A stretch of DNA of 64,000 bases from Bacillus sp. HSf4 (GTDB lineage Bacteria > Bacillota > Bacilli > Bacillales > Bacillaceae): positions 913,501 to 977,500 of the forward strand of contig NZ_CP120679.1 of NCBI RefSeq assembly GCF_029537375.1, written 5' to 3'. A program made the translations under genes and the position numbers. Positions 1-8,497 of this stretch are shown one piece after another (within the stretch, counting starts at the first letter, position 1; the number at the start of each line of letters is the position of its first letter). The notes under the pieces were generated by a model that had not been told where the DNA came from, made no database searches, and worked only from the letters and a program-made list of their open reading frames with translations.

Positions 1-13
1 GGAGGTCACCGTT

Positions 14-1393
14 GTGCAGCATCAAGAGATTGCAAGAGAACTGTTGCCCCTCATTGGAGGCGCGGATAATATCATCAGCATCAGCCATTGCACGACAAGG
101 CTGCGCTTCACTGTCAGAGATGAGGAAAAAATAGATATAGAGGCCATTGAAAGGATGGCGGCTGTACAGGGGACTTTTTTTAGATATGGTTTATTTCAGA
201 TTATTTTCGGTGCGGGCATCGTCAATAAAATTTATAGAGAAATGGCTCAGTACAGCGATCCCGCTCCTATGGATCAAGAGAACACGCCGGAAGCGCAGTC
301 TGGAATCAATCTATTGACGAGATTTGCAAAAACATTGTCTGATATTTTTGTTCCGATCATCCCGGCGATCGTTGCAAGCGGGTTGCTCATGGGGGTTATC
401 GGTGTCATAAAGGAATTCCGCCTGGCCGCCTATGACGGTCCCGTCATGAAAATGCTCGATATTTTTTCAAGCGCTGCATTTGTCATTCTGCCTGTGCTGC
501 TCGGGTTCAGCGCGGCTAAACGGTTCGGCTCGAATCCGTTTTTAGGGGCCGTCATCGGCGGAATCCTGACTCACCCGGATTTGCTCGATCCGGAAATGCT
601 TGGCAGCCAAACACCGTCCTTTGCAGAGATCCTTGGATTTCAAGTGCCTCTCATCGGCTATCAGGGGACGGTTATCCCGATTCTTTTGTCTGTCTATATC
701 ATGAGCAAAATTGAGCGGTTTTTGCAAAGAATCGTTCCCCGGTCATTGGATTTGATCGCCATTCCATTTCTGACGGTGATGGCTTCCGGATTTGCCGCAC
801 TGTTTATCATGGGGCCGGCTTCTCTTTTCATCGGCCACTTGATGAGCGATTGTTTGGGGTTTATTTATCAAAATGCAGGGGCGGCTTCCGGATTTTTATT
901 TGGCGGGCTTTATTCACTGCTTGTTTTGACCGGCCTCCATCACGGCTTTTATGCGATTGAAGCGTCCCTGCTCGCAGATCCCGAATACGGTGTCAACTTT
1001 TTGCTTCCGATTTGGTCGATGGCCAATGTCGCTCAAGGGGGTGCGGGTCTGGCCGTTTTTCTTATGACAAAAAACGCGGAAGTAAAAAAGATCGCCATCC
1101 CTGCATCACTCACTGCTTTTTTGGGAATTGTCGAGCCCGTCATGTTTGGTGTGAATCTGAAACTGATTCGTCCGTTTATCGGGGCATCGATCGGAGGCGC
1201 GCTTGGCGGCGCATATGTCGTCGTCATGAATGTAGCGGCAAATTCATACGGACTTTCCGGCATACCGATGATTTCGATTGTTCTTCCTCTCGGGCCGGCT
1301 AATCTGATTCATTACTTAATCGGATTTGCGATTGCAGCGGTTTCCGCGTTCATTGCAGCTCTATGTCTCGGGTTCCAAGAAGAAAAAGAATAA
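14..1393 (+). CDS. sacX: Sucrose-type PTS enzyme IIBC (SacX), sensor for SacY
   Basis: Membrane PTS permease of 459 residues, the length of B. subtilis SacX. An N-terminal EIIB domain carries the phospho-acceptor Cys26 in SHCTTRLRF. An EIIC domain with about ten membrane segments follows, with the GLHHGF and GIVEPVMFG signatures. There is no EIIA domain, as in SacX. In B. subtilis SacX transports little and mainly phosphorylates and so inactivates SacY at low sucrose. The GTG start is chosen because GGAGG lies at positions 1-5, eight bases upstream. sacY follows after 42 bases, so the two form an operon. Any upstream antiterminator target lies outside the window. Confidence is high from the SacX-SacY pairing and both lengths. 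Confidence 0.9.
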   Translation: MQHQEIARELLPLIGGADNIISISHCTTRLRFTVRDEEKIDIEAIERMAAVQGTFFRYGLFQIIFGAGIVNKIYREMAQYSDPAPMDQENTPEAQSGINLLTRFAKTLSDIFVPIIPAIVASGLLMGVIGVIKEFRLAAYDGPVMKMLDIFSSAAFVILPVLLGFSAAKRFGSNPFLGAVIGGILTHPDLLDPEMLGSQTPSFAEILGFQVPLIGYQGTVIPILLSVYIMSKIERFLQRIVPRSLDLIAIPFLTVMASGFAALFIMGPASLFIGHLMSDCLGFIYQNAGAASGFLFGGLYSLLVLTGLHHGFYAIEASLLADPEYGVNFLLPIWSMANVAQGGAGLAVFLMTKNAEVKKIAIPASLTAFLGIVEPVMFGVNLKLIRPFIGASIGGALGGAYVVVMNVAANSYGLSGIPMISIVLPLGPANLIHYLIGFAIAAVSAFIAALCLGFQEEKE

Positions 1394-1435
1394 TTCCGTT
1401 TTCATTCGTCAAAACAGGATGAAAGGAAGGCAGCT

Positions 1436-2278
1436 ATGAAAATAAAGAAAATCTTAAATAACAATGCGCTAGTTGTAAAAGATGAGGATGAAGAAAAAAT
1501 TGTATTAGGGTCTGGGGTCGCATTTCAGAAGAAGAAAAATGATGTTGTCGACAGGTCGAAAATCGAGAAAATATTTGTCATGAAAGACTCATCAGAATAC
1601 CGCCAATTTGAGAAAATCTTAAAAACACTGCCGGAAGACCACATCCAGGTTGCAGAGGATATTATTTCTCACGCGGAAAAAGAGCTGGGGATTAAAATCA
1701 ATGAACGGATTCATGTCGCCTTTTCCGATCACCTCTCATTTGCGATTGAACGCTTGAGCAAGGGAATGGTGATTAAAAATCCATTGCTTGATGAAGTCAA
1801 AGTCCTTTACACGAAAGAATTCCAAATCGGCCGCTGGGCACAAGCCCTTATTAAAGAAAAGTTGAAAATCGAGATCCCCGAAGATGAAGTCGCAAACATC
1901 GCCTTACATATTCACACAGCCAAAACAAACGCCGGTGACATGACAAAGACGCTTGATTTGACAACGATGATCAGCGATATCATCAGGGTCATCGAAAACA
2001 AATTGAACATCACCATTAAAGATGAAACCATTTCATATGAGCGGCTCGTCACCCATCTCCGTTTTGCGATTCAGCATATCGAAACGGGGGAATCGTTTTA
2101 CGAACTGGATGCAGACATGATCAGCCTGATCAAAAAGAAGTTTAAAGAAGCATATTTGTGTGCGCGGGAAATCGGAGAATTCGTCAAGAATGAGTACGGG
2201 TTTGAATTTCCGGAAAAAGAGCTTTGCTATATCACCATGCATATCCAGAGATTTTATCAGCGCTCTGCGCTTGTTTAA
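1436..2278 (+). CDS. sacY: Transcriptional antiterminator SacY (BglG/LicT family)
   Basis: RNA-binding antiterminator that binds a RAT element in sucrose-gene leaders (sacB, sacX in B. subtilis) and prevents termination. It has an N-terminal CAT RNA-binding domain (about residues 1-55) followed by two PRD domains. All four PTS-target histidines are present by counting: His99 and His158 in PRD1, His207 and His269 in PRD2. The length, 280 residues, equals B. subtilis SacY. It is co-transcribed with sacX, the permease thought to phosphorylate it. A short bidirectional terminator follows. Confidence 0.92.
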   Translation: MKIKKILNNNALVVKDEDEEKIVLGSGVAFQKKKNDVVDRSKIEKIFVMKDSSEYRQFEKILKTLPEDHIQVAEDIISHAEKELGIKINERIHVAFSDHLSFAIERLSKGMVIKNPLLDEVKVLYTKEFQIGRWAQALIKEKLKIEIPEDEVANIALHIHTAKTNAGDMTKTLDLTTMISDIIRVIENKLNITIKDETISYERLVTHLRFAIQHIETGESFYELDADMISLIKKKFKEAYLCAREIGEFVKNEYGFEFPEKELCYITMHIQRFYQRSALV

Positions 2279-2285
2279 CATTGAA

Positions 2286-2322
2286 TGAAAAATGGAGCCG
2301 AGTAGTCTTCGGCTCCATTTTT
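2286..2322. terminator. Bidirectional terminator between sacY and the dab operon
   Basis: The stem pairs AAATGGAGCCGA with its complement around a short loop, with T-runs on both strands. It ends sacXY on the plus strand and the convergent carbon-uptake operon on the minus strand. Confidence 0.85.
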
Positions 2323-2823
2323 CTATTCAGCATTAATTTCTGTTAATACCTCATGTTCCGTATCTATTAAAAAGCCGCGGACTTTGACATGTGAGGGGAT
2401 GAATGGGTGCTGCCGAATCATGTCGACACTTTGTTTTATCCCTAAATCAACGGGTTTTCCCCCGTTCAGCCATTCATTCAGATTGCTGAAGGGAAACTCT
2501 GGATTGCCATGCTGAAAAAGATAATCGATGGTCTTTAATCTATCGCTTACATGCGGGTTGTTAAGCATGTAATTGTCCAGATCGATATCAGCCGGATCTT
2601 CATTTTTGGAGCGGACAATCAATATTTCCTCCGTTTTGTTCTGGATGACAAGCGTGATGATGTCCCTCATTAAATCGCTGTATGGCTGTGAAATATGAGG
2701 GAATACGCTTTTTAAAATAACCGTGTTTTCCGGCTGAATAGATGCCGCATGGCAGATTGATTGTTCAAGCTGATCCTCCATCCCGGTAATCAACAACACA
2801 TTTTTATTTTTCGTTCCTTCCAT
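2323..2823 (-). CDS. Beta-carbonic-anhydrase-like protein lacking zinc ligands
   Basis: Last gene of the ybcI-dabB-dabA operon. The C-terminal half (SVDMIRQHPFIP, then VRGFLIDTEHEVL) follows the beta-carbonic anhydrase pattern. The zinc-binding motifs are replaced: the usual TCMDxRL is TGMEDQL, and the usual GHTxCG region is VRSKNED, so Cys, Asp, His and Cys ligands are all absent. It is therefore probably not a carbonic anhydrase and may be an accessory or regulatory subunit of DabAB. A frame also opens at 2841, overlapping the dabA stop, but GAGGTG sits just before the ATG at 2823, so I prefer that start. It occupies the place of B. subtilis ybcF, though I do not know how similar they are. 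Confidence 0.7.
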   Translation of the reverse strand: MEGTKNKNVLLITGMEDQLEQSICHAASIQPENTVILKSVFPHISQPYSDLMRDIITLVIQNKTEEILIVRSKNEDPADIDLDNYMLNNPHVSDRLKTIDYLFQHGNPEFPFSNLNEWLNGGKPVDLGIKQSVDMIRQHPFIPSHVKVRGFLIDTEHEVLTEINAE

Positions 2824-2837
2824 TCCATTCACCTCAT

Positions 2838-5453
2838 TCATTTTGTTTTTGTCCAGTTCTCCCAGTTTCCGTGCGGATCGATTGAAGCAAGGAGAATCCA
2901 GTCGTTTTCCACTTTTTGCCGAAAAGATTGATCCTGTTCAAGCAGCCGTTCGATATGTTCCCGGGGCGCCTCAATGACAATAAGCAGCCGGAGAGGCGCA
3001 TGATAAATCTCTTGATCTGACAGCATGACAGACTGCCAAGGGAGACCTGTCAGCAAATCACTTGCATTTCCCTGCATAACGCCGAGGCCGGAAGTGACGG
3101 TTTGAGTCGCTTTATTTCCGCTTCCGTAATAATGCGGTGCAACGGTTGATGCGTAATACTGCAGATTGATCCATTGGGCCACCGTCCCAGGCCCTGAAAT
3201 GATGCCGCTAAGGATGGAACCGTCTATGTCATTCCGCCAGTCATAGCTGTGCAGAAAAGCCCTTCCTTCAAGGTTGGCTCCCCGTGTAAGCCGGCGTGTG
3301 CCAATAATGAATGAAGCGTTTCGGGCCAGGCCCCATTCGGGACGGATTTCACTCCAATCTTCGGCAAAGCGCTCAATCTCATTGCGCGGATTTTTATATC
3401 CAAACTGAGGCAATTCGGCTAAGCGTTCTCCTCCGACAGTGCGGCTGACATCGGGGAGCGCTGACTGAATGCGGTCAAACGCCTTTTGAGCTTTTTCCGA
3501 CAGCTCAGGTACATAGAGCCAATGCAATTCATCCAATGTTGTAATGTGCTCTGCGGCGGTAAACACCGTATCATCCGGTATGAAGATGCCGTCGGAGCGG
3601 AGCCTTCGTCTGACGCTGGGAAGGTTGCATATAGCGGCAAGGACGCGTGCGTTGAAAGCACCCGATGCGCCTCCGCAGGCGCCGCAGTCCAATGCCGAGG
3701 CATAAGGGTTATTCGTGCTTCTGCTGCCGTGTCCGCAAATGACAACCAACGGAGCGAACCGGTCTGTGATCCCCATCATCTGTAATGCCTGTCTGGCATA
3801 GGCGGCTTTTTCTTCTTCCGTAAATCCGACCGGAATGTCGGCTTCAGGTGTTTCTATGCGATCAAGCGAGAGCTTTGCCTGAGGCTTCTTCAGCCATGCC
3901 TTCCGCGCTTTCCGGAAAGCTTCTCCTGCTTTGCGGGGAGCCAGGCTGCGCGCGGTCATTTGCAGGCTCAGCCAAGGACCGCTTACTTCGGGAAGCAGTA
4001 AACCCGCCAAAAGATTCTGTTTCATTTTTTTAAAGGCTGAGCTTAGCGAAGCTGCCGCTTTTTTATGTTCTTGAAATGTTTTAAAACTCGATTCTTCAGC
4101 CGTTTCTTTTACTCGATGCTGCGGTTTGAGAATGACCGGCAGAGAGCTGTGGCTATGTTGGCTGCCAAGTTCACACGTTTCGATTGCCAGGTTGAAAAAG
4201 CCGGCTGTCCCATACGTTTCAAAAGGTCCTGATTTCTCTAATGCACGGCGGAACGGCTCTGAACGGACATCGATACAAAATGCAAGCTGGGCGAGCACCG
4301 GTTCACTTGTTTCGGCAGCTGCCGGTTTGTCAGCCGTGAGCTTCTTGATCTCGGCGGCATATGTTTCCTCCCACGCTTCCAGCCAGAGGCGCCTGCACGT
4401 CATGCCATCAAAGCGGTGAGCGAGTGTTAAGCGCGCTTTTTGCTCTGCCGGAGAAAGTTTGAGCCATGCGTCAGGAGTGAGGCCGCCCCAATGCAGCCAG
4501 GCCGCAATCAAAGGAACGAGCTGCATCTCTTTTTCAGGTTTTGGCTTAGACAGCGGCAAATAAGGCTCAACTAGCATCCATTCCATTGAAAGCCGGATAG
4601 CCAGATACTCGAGCAACAGCCCTTCTTCTTCCCGCGAATGCTGGGAGCGCCAGAGCATCATCCCGGCCCATCCCGGCAAAGAAAGCAAATGAGCTTCGAG
4701 ATAGTCCTGCATGTCTCCATTAGAAATATCAAGTGCTGCGAGCGATCTTTTTAATGCGTCTTTCGGTTCTTCCGGCCACCCATTCAGCCGTTGGCGTTCC
4801 GCGCGCGACAGGGCGGGGTCGTGCTCGACAAGCTGCCGCCATGCACTGTAAAACCCTTTTTCACGATGCGGAAGCCGCCATGCCGATTGTGACTCATCAA
4901 GGTACAGCTTAGACCATTTAATCACCTGATGGTCAAGGAGGTGAGCGGTTTTTTGTCCGGCAAAAACACTTAGCGGTTTAATAAAGCTCGTTTCCCAGTC
5001 AGCATTTACCCCGCTGGAGGCTTGTTTGGCAAGCTTCTTTACATGGGGGGATGACATAAGCTTTTCAGGTATTTCGTCCAGCTTGAGCGCGGCTTTGCAA
5101 AACGCTTCTGCTGTTTCCCTCTGCATACCGGGCGGGTGCGAATCAAGCCAATGCAGCAGCTTTTTTTCAAGAATCGCCTCATCAATTTCCCCCCGTTGTT
5201 TTGCAGAGCGGAAAATCGAGGGCTTTGGGTAGATGTCAACATGAAGCTGTTGTTTAAGCCGCCGCGCTGTCTGTTCAAATGTTTGTTCTTCAAGACCCAT
5301 CCACGGATGGCGCGCGGCAAAGGTTTCGATAGGCCAAAGCGGCGCAATGACCCGTGCTGCCGCTTGCACCAATTCGTCGATATTAAGGTCATCGGCCTGA
5401 TGTTCGGATTTGAAGATCAATTGTTTAGACAATGTGGATGCTGCTTTCATCAT
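2838..5453 (-). CDS. dabA: Inorganic carbon uptake subunit DabA (DUF2309, YbcC/MpsB)
   Basis: 871-residue cytoplasmic subunit of the two-component DabAB system, which energises CO2/bicarbonate accumulation together with the membrane subunit DabB. It contains a beta-carbonic-anhydrase-like zinc site: Cys393, Asp395 and Arg397 in CIDVRSE, His575 in ICGHGS, and Cys590 in DCGACGG. These correspond to the published zinc ligands of DabA (two Cys, Asp, His context). The start has AAGGAGG six bases upstream. Its ATG overlaps the dabB stop by 4 bases, which implies translational coupling. The same protein is called YbcC in B. subtilis and MpsB in S. aureus. Confidence 0.92.
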   Translation of the reverse strand: MMKAASTLSKQLIFKSEHQADDLNIDELVQAAARVIAPLWPIETFAARHPWMGLEEQTFEQTARRLKQQLHVDIYPKPSIFRSAKQRGEIDEAILEKKLLHWLDSHPPGMQRETAEAFCKAALKLDEIPEKLMSSPHVKKLAKQASSGVNADWETSFIKPLSVFAGQKTAHLLDHQVIKWSKLYLDESQSAWRLPHREKGFYSAWRQLVEHDPALSRAERQRLNGWPEEPKDALKRSLAALDISNGDMQDYLEAHLLSLPGWAGMMLWRSQHSREEEGLLLEYLAIRLSMEWMLVEPYLPLSKPKPEKEMQLVPLIAAWLHWGGLTPDAWLKLSPAEQKARLTLAHRFDGMTCRRLWLEAWEETYAAEIKKLTADKPAAAETSEPVLAQLAFCIDVRSEPFRRALEKSGPFETYGTAGFFNLAIETCELGSQHSHSSLPVILKPQHRVKETAEESSFKTFQEHKKAAASLSSAFKKMKQNLLAGLLLPEVSGPWLSLQMTARSLAPRKAGEAFRKARKAWLKKPQAKLSLDRIETPEADIPVGFTEEEKAAYARQALQMMGITDRFAPLVVICGHGSRSTNNPYASALDCGACGGASGAFNARVLAAICNLPSVRRRLRSDGIFIPDDTVFTAAEHITTLDELHWLYVPELSEKAQKAFDRIQSALPDVSRTVGGERLAELPQFGYKNPRNEIERFAEDWSEIRPEWGLARNASFIIGTRRLTRGANLEGRAFLHSYDWRNDIDGSILSGIISGPGTVAQWINLQYYASTVAPHYYGSGNKATQTVTSGLGVMQGNASDLLTGLPWQSVMLSDQEIYHAPLRLLIVIEAPREHIERLLEQDQSFRQKVENDWILLASIDPHGNWENWTKTK

Positions 5454-6979
5454 TGACGACCTCCTTCTGTAAGATATTGGTCTAGATAGTTCGGCCGTTC
5501 TTCGACCGAATCGGAATGGGGCTCACCCGTTTTCACAAGAAGCAGATAAAGTGCGCCGGCCCATGCAAAGCGTTGCCGAATGATCAAAGCGCCGACCGCA
5601 GTGCCGAATAACAACACGGCCGCTGTTAAAACAGCCGCCAGAGCGGACGACTGCGCCCCCTGTACAACGGCTTCCTTCAAGAGCCCGTGTAAAACGGAAT
5701 GAATGACGGCAAACGCGAGAGAAGCCCCCGTTAAAATGAAAAGTCCGGCCATTCGTGTGATGAGTCCGTGCCCGCCTGTGACAAGCTGTCGCCAAGCAAC
5801 AAACAGTGACCAGCCTAATACAAGGGCGCTGATCAATTGATAGCCATCATCCGCAGCTGTGACCCAGATTCCGGTTACGAGAGTAAGAGCGAAGACGCCG
5901 CCTATGATGTTCCAAAAAAGAGCCGGCCTGCCCGGTTTAGATGCGAACGATTCATAACGGCGCACCGCTGATCCGGCTTGCAGGAAAAGGGCGGCTTTGA
6001 ACAGGCCGTGCAAGACGAGATGAATAATAGCGGCGATATAGGCGCCTAATGCGCATTGGACAAGCATAAAGCCCATCTGCGCGACCGTTGAAGCTGCGAG
6101 CTGCCGCTTGTAGTCCGTTTGGACGATCATCATGCCCGTTCCGAGTAAGACTGAAAGAACGGCGGGAACAAGCAGAATAAGCTGCAGCCCGTCACCGCTG
6201 AACATCGGTGCGAAACGGGTCAGCATAACCCCGCCGACATTTACGAGTCCGGCGTGCATGACCGCGGAAACGGGAGTCGGCGCAATCGCCGAATCGAGCA
6301 GCCAGCGATGGAACGGCCACTGCGCCGCAGGAATCATCACCGTTAAAATGACAAGGAGACCGATTCCGATTTTCTCCCATGAGCTGAGCTGTGCCAGGCT
6401 CTCTTCCGCGATGGCGGATGAGAGCTGCCAGTGCCCTGTCGAGAGAGAGAGCCAAAGAGCCGCCGCCGCTATAGCCAGCCAGCTGAGCGCAAAGATCCGG
6501 CCCGCATACAAAGCGGCATTTTTCGCGGCCTGCCAAGCGCTGTTTAAACCGATAAGCGCAGTCAAGCCGAGCAGAGTGATTCCCCAGCAAATGAGGAGCC
6601 AGCGAAGATCATCGTTCAGCCAGGCGGATGAAGCGCCTCCCGTCGTAAGCGTCAGCAGCAAAAAGAATTTACGATAGGAGCGGTCCCCGAACAAATACCG
6701 GACGGAGTAGCGCTGAACGATAAAGCCGATGGTCAAGACAAACAAGGCGATCAGCCAGGCCAGCGAATCCAAGCGCCAAGGAGCTGCAGTATGACCGGTA
6801 CTTGCCGTCATCACCCCGGCTAGCGCGGCGAGCGGAGGCAGAGCAATGATCTTGGCGTGGACCCGTACAAAGGGCAATGGAACCTTTGGATGCATCACGA
6901 GCAGTGCGCTGAATAAACAAAGCGCAAGCGACGCGAAAAATATTTTCAGCCAAAATAAAGAATCTAGCAGATCAAACAC
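5450..6979 (-). CDS. dabB: Inorganic carbon uptake membrane subunit DabB (NuoL/MrpA-like)
   Basis: Polytopic membrane protein of the NADH dehydrogenase subunit 5/MrpA family (about 13 hydrophobic segments), the cation-coupled partner of DabA; MpsA in S. aureus, YbcD/NdhF-like in B. subtilis. Typical antiporter motifs are present (PVSAVMHAGLVNVGG, QMGFMLVQCALGAY, HLVLHGLFKAALFLQAG). An in-frame ATG lies at 7015 but has no ribosome site. GGAGGG precedes the GTG at 6979 by seven bases and gives 509 residues, close to the family length, so I choose it. A 17-codon frame overlaps this start (separate entry). A hairpin with a T-run separates it from ybcI. Confidence 0.88.
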   Translation of the reverse strand: MFDLLDSLFWLKIFFASLALCLFSALLVMHPKVPLPFVRVHAKIIALPPLAALAGVMTASTGHTAAPWRLDSLAWLIALFVLTIGFIVQRYSVRYLFGDRSYRKFFLLLTLTTGGASSAWLNDDLRWLLICWGITLLGLTALIGLNSAWQAAKNAALYAGRIFALSWLAIAAAALWLSLSTGHWQLSSAIAEESLAQLSSWEKIGIGLLVILTVMIPAAQWPFHRWLLDSAIAPTPVSAVMHAGLVNVGGVMLTRFAPMFSGDGLQLILLVPAVLSVLLGTGMMIVQTDYKRQLAASTVAQMGFMLVQCALGAYIAAIIHLVLHGLFKAALFLQAGSAVRRYESFASKPGRPALFWNIIGGVFALTLVTGIWVTAADDGYQLISALVLGWSLFVAWRQLVTGGHGLITRMAGLFILTGASLAFAVIHSVLHGLLKEAVVQGAQSSALAAVLTAAVLLFGTAVGALIIRQRFAWAGALYLLLVKTGEPHSDSVEERPNYLDQYLTEGGRQ

Positions 6980-7025
6980 CCGGCATCCCTCCGTCGGCAT
7001 GATGGAAAAAAACATACTGTTTCAT
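6972..7025 (-). CDS. Possible 17-residue leader peptide overlapping dabB start
   Basis: ATG at 7025 follows AAAGGAAGG at six bases and opens the frame MKQYVFFHHADGGMPGV. Its TGA lies inside the first codons of dabB (overlap of 8 bases), and the GGAGGG for dabB lies within it. The geometry fits translational coupling or leader control of dabB. It could also be chance; no homologue is known to me. Confidence 0.35.
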   Translation of the reverse strand: MKQYVFFHHADGGMPGV

Positions 7026-7049
7026 GTCTGGCCTTCCTTTCTAAAACGT

Positions 7050-7112
7050 AAAAAAGCCGGTATATTCAGGCTTGGCCCATTTTCAGCCAATCTTTCTGAA
7101 TGATACCGGCTT
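7050..7112 (-). terminator. Intercistronic terminator-like hairpin between ybcI and dabB
   Basis: On the minus strand AAGCCGGTAT plus CATTCAG pairs with CTGAAT plus ATACCGGCTT (one bulge, about 16 base pairs), followed by six T. It sits downstream of ybcI and 25 bases before the leader ORF of dabB. No promoter is evident between it and dabB, so it is either an attenuator or a partial terminator that lowers dabBA relative to ybcI. Confidence 0.65.
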
Positions 7113-7153
7113 ATCTTTAACTCATGTTCATGCTTTAAAGATCTTCCGTTTTT

Positions 7154-7528
7154 CTATGATAATTTCTTTTGCAGGTCGTTTGCCAATTTAAACACCATGA
7201 TCCGCTCGCCTGTGTGCGTGCTGATATCCGTATGGAAGCTGACCGTATCTTCACCGGTTAGCTCCTTCATGATGCGGCTCAATTGTTCCCGTCCCGATTC
7301 CACCAAGCCGGAGCGGGTTCTTTTGATTGACAACAGCCCTTCTTTTGTACTGCAAAGTTCGTACTCGGCGGGCGTCAAAATGCCGTTTAAGGACACGATG
7401 ACCATATTTCTGAGAATGTCTGTTTTGACAGATACGGATCCCCGTCCCAAATAGTCTTTTTCCCATTGGGTTAAGGCTTTGCTGATTTCAGCCTCCAAAG
7501 ACCCCTTCGTCAATTTCTGTTTTTCCAA
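7154..7528 (-). CDS. ybcI: DUF2294 protein YbcI (MpsC family)
   Basis: 124-residue soluble protein of the DUF2294 family, called MpsC where it accompanies the DabB/DabA homologues MpsA and MpsB in staphylococci. It has no membrane segment. A basic, strand-rich core is visible (DILRNMVIVSLNGILTPAE; RIMVFKLANDL). The molecular role is not established; context makes it an accessory or regulator of inorganic-carbon uptake. The start is TTG with AGGAGG eight bases upstream. It is first in the operon, directly behind a terminator-like hairpin whose T-run touches its ribosome binding site. Confidence 0.82.
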   Translation of the reverse strand: MEKQKLTKGSLEAEISKALTQWEKDYLGRGSVSVKTDILRNMVIVSLNGILTPAEYELCSTKEGLLSIKRTRSGLVESGREQLSRIMKELTGEDTVSFHTDISTHTGERIMVFKLANDLQKKLS

Positions 7529-7542
7529 TGTTATATCCTCCT

Positions 7543-7602
7543 AAAAAAAACGGTATATTTCTTTTCCATATACACAAATATAGGGAAAATGAAATATACC
7601 GT
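7543..7602 (-). promoter_or_regulatory. Attenuator hairpin abutting the ybcI ribosome binding site
   Basis: On the minus strand a 12-base perfect inverted repeat, ACGGTATATTTC and GAAATATACCGT, with an inner TTTTCC/GGAAAA stem, is followed at once by a T-run and then AGGAGG at 7537-7542. This is an intrinsic terminator with no room for a promoter before the gene. Transcripts starting at the promoter near 7745 must read through it, so conditional termination is likely. Confidence 0.7.
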
Positions 7603-7732
7603 CCTATCAAAATGTTAATGTCATGCACGGTAAAGATGACTTTTTCACGCGGCCATAATGCCGTTATAGCCGAATGCTAAAGCTCTTTTGCATGAGATTA
7701 CGATTATTGACTTTACGGAATGACTTTTTTAT

Positions 7733-7761
7733 ATCATAGCTTTTAAGATTTCTCATGTCAA
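7733..7761 (-). promoter_or_regulatory. SigA-type promoter of the ybcI-dab operon
   Basis: Minus-strand TTGACA (7756-7761), 17-base spacer, TATGAT (7733-7738). It predicts an RNA start near 7726 and a leader of about 200 bases before ybcI. A palindrome AATACCGTATT lies just upstream of the -35 box. Confidence 0.75.
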
Positions 7762-7785
7762 TACCGTATTGTTATCGGATGAAAA

Positions 7786-7822
7786 AGAGCAATGCCCGCC
7801 TTAGCAGACGAGCATTGCTTTT
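7786..7822 (-). terminator. Terminator of the DJ-1/PfpI gene
   Basis: AAAAGCAATGC and GCATTGCTCTTTTT pair on the minus strand. The stop codon of the gene lies in the loop, so the hairpin overlaps the coding end. Confidence 0.7.
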
Positions 7823-8352
7823 GCCACCTCATCGGCTTTTTCTTTTCCGCCTAAAAGTTCTGCAAGTTTAAGGGCGAACGGAATCGTTGTCGCCGGTCCG
7901 CGGGAGGTGATGATCTTTCCGTCTGTGACGACCGGCTCATTTGTGATGATATCCGCACCCGTCAATTCTTTTTCAACTCCAGGATAGCAGGTTGCCTTTT
8001 TGCCGCTGACAAGGCCGGCTTTACCGAGGGTCATTGTTGCGGCGCAAATAGCGGCGACATATTTTTCCGCAGCGGCGGCTTCTTGTAATGTCTTGTGCAG
8101 AGCTTGATGCTCCAGCATTTTCTTGCTTCCGACGTTTCCGCCGGGGAGGATCAGCATGGCCGCCTCACGAAAGTCTGAGTCCTCATACAGTTGGTCGGCT
8201 TCCACTACAATTTCGTGCCCGCCTTTCACGCGCCGCGTCCCGTCAAGTGAGACCGTGACGACATCCACTTCAGCCCTTCTTAAAATATCAATCGTTGTAA
8301 TGGCTTCAATTTCTTCAAATCCATCGATTAAAAAGACGAACGCTTTTTTCAT
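7801..8352 (-). CDS. DJ-1/PfpI (ThiJ/YajL) family protein
   Basis: 183-residue protein of the DJ-1 superfamily. The nucleophile-elbow Cys103 lies in AAICAATMTLG and the supporting Glu14 in GFEEIEA; the ITSRGPAT segment near residue 150 is also typical. Members act as deglycases, chaperones or oxidative-stress proteins, and the precise activity cannot be read here. The start is the ATG at 8352 with AAGGAGGG upstream; an earlier in-frame ATG overlaps that site and is unlikely. It is a single gene with its own terminator, divergent from acoA. Confidence 0.85.
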   Translation of the reverse strand: MKKAFVFLIDGFEEIEAITTIDILRRAEVDVVTVSLDGTRRVKGGHEIVVEADQLYEDSDFREAAMLILPGGNVGSKKMLEHQALHKTLQEAAAAEKYVAAICAATMTLGKAGLVSGKKATCYPGVEKELTGADIITNEPVVTDGKIITSRGPATTIPFALKLAELLGGKEKADEVAKAMLVC

Positions 8353-8412
8353 CGTATACCCTCCTTGTATGTTCATTTTACCGATGATTCAGAGATTCCC
8401 GCAACTCATTCG

Positions 8413-8457
8413 GAGACAAAGTGAGACACTGTCTCATTTTGTCTCTTTTTTAGAGAC
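8413..8457 (+). promoter_or_regulatory. Probable AcoR upstream activating site
   Basis: Five GAGAC/GTCTC half-sites start at 8413, 8423, 8431, 8441 and 8453. The first four form a 33-base palindrome (8413-8445) with a single mismatch. The centre is about 70 bases upstream of the -24 element of acoA, the normal position for a sigma-54 activator site. Confidence 0.75.
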
Positions 8458-8497
8458 TGCCATCAACAAAAAAACGCTGCCGTATTCATTTTTTCCG

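Noticed and set aside
6132..6677. A long plus-strand frame opposite dabB
   Set aside because: It is the antisense shadow of a GC-rich conserved coding region, has no ribosome site and no recognisable protein pattern.
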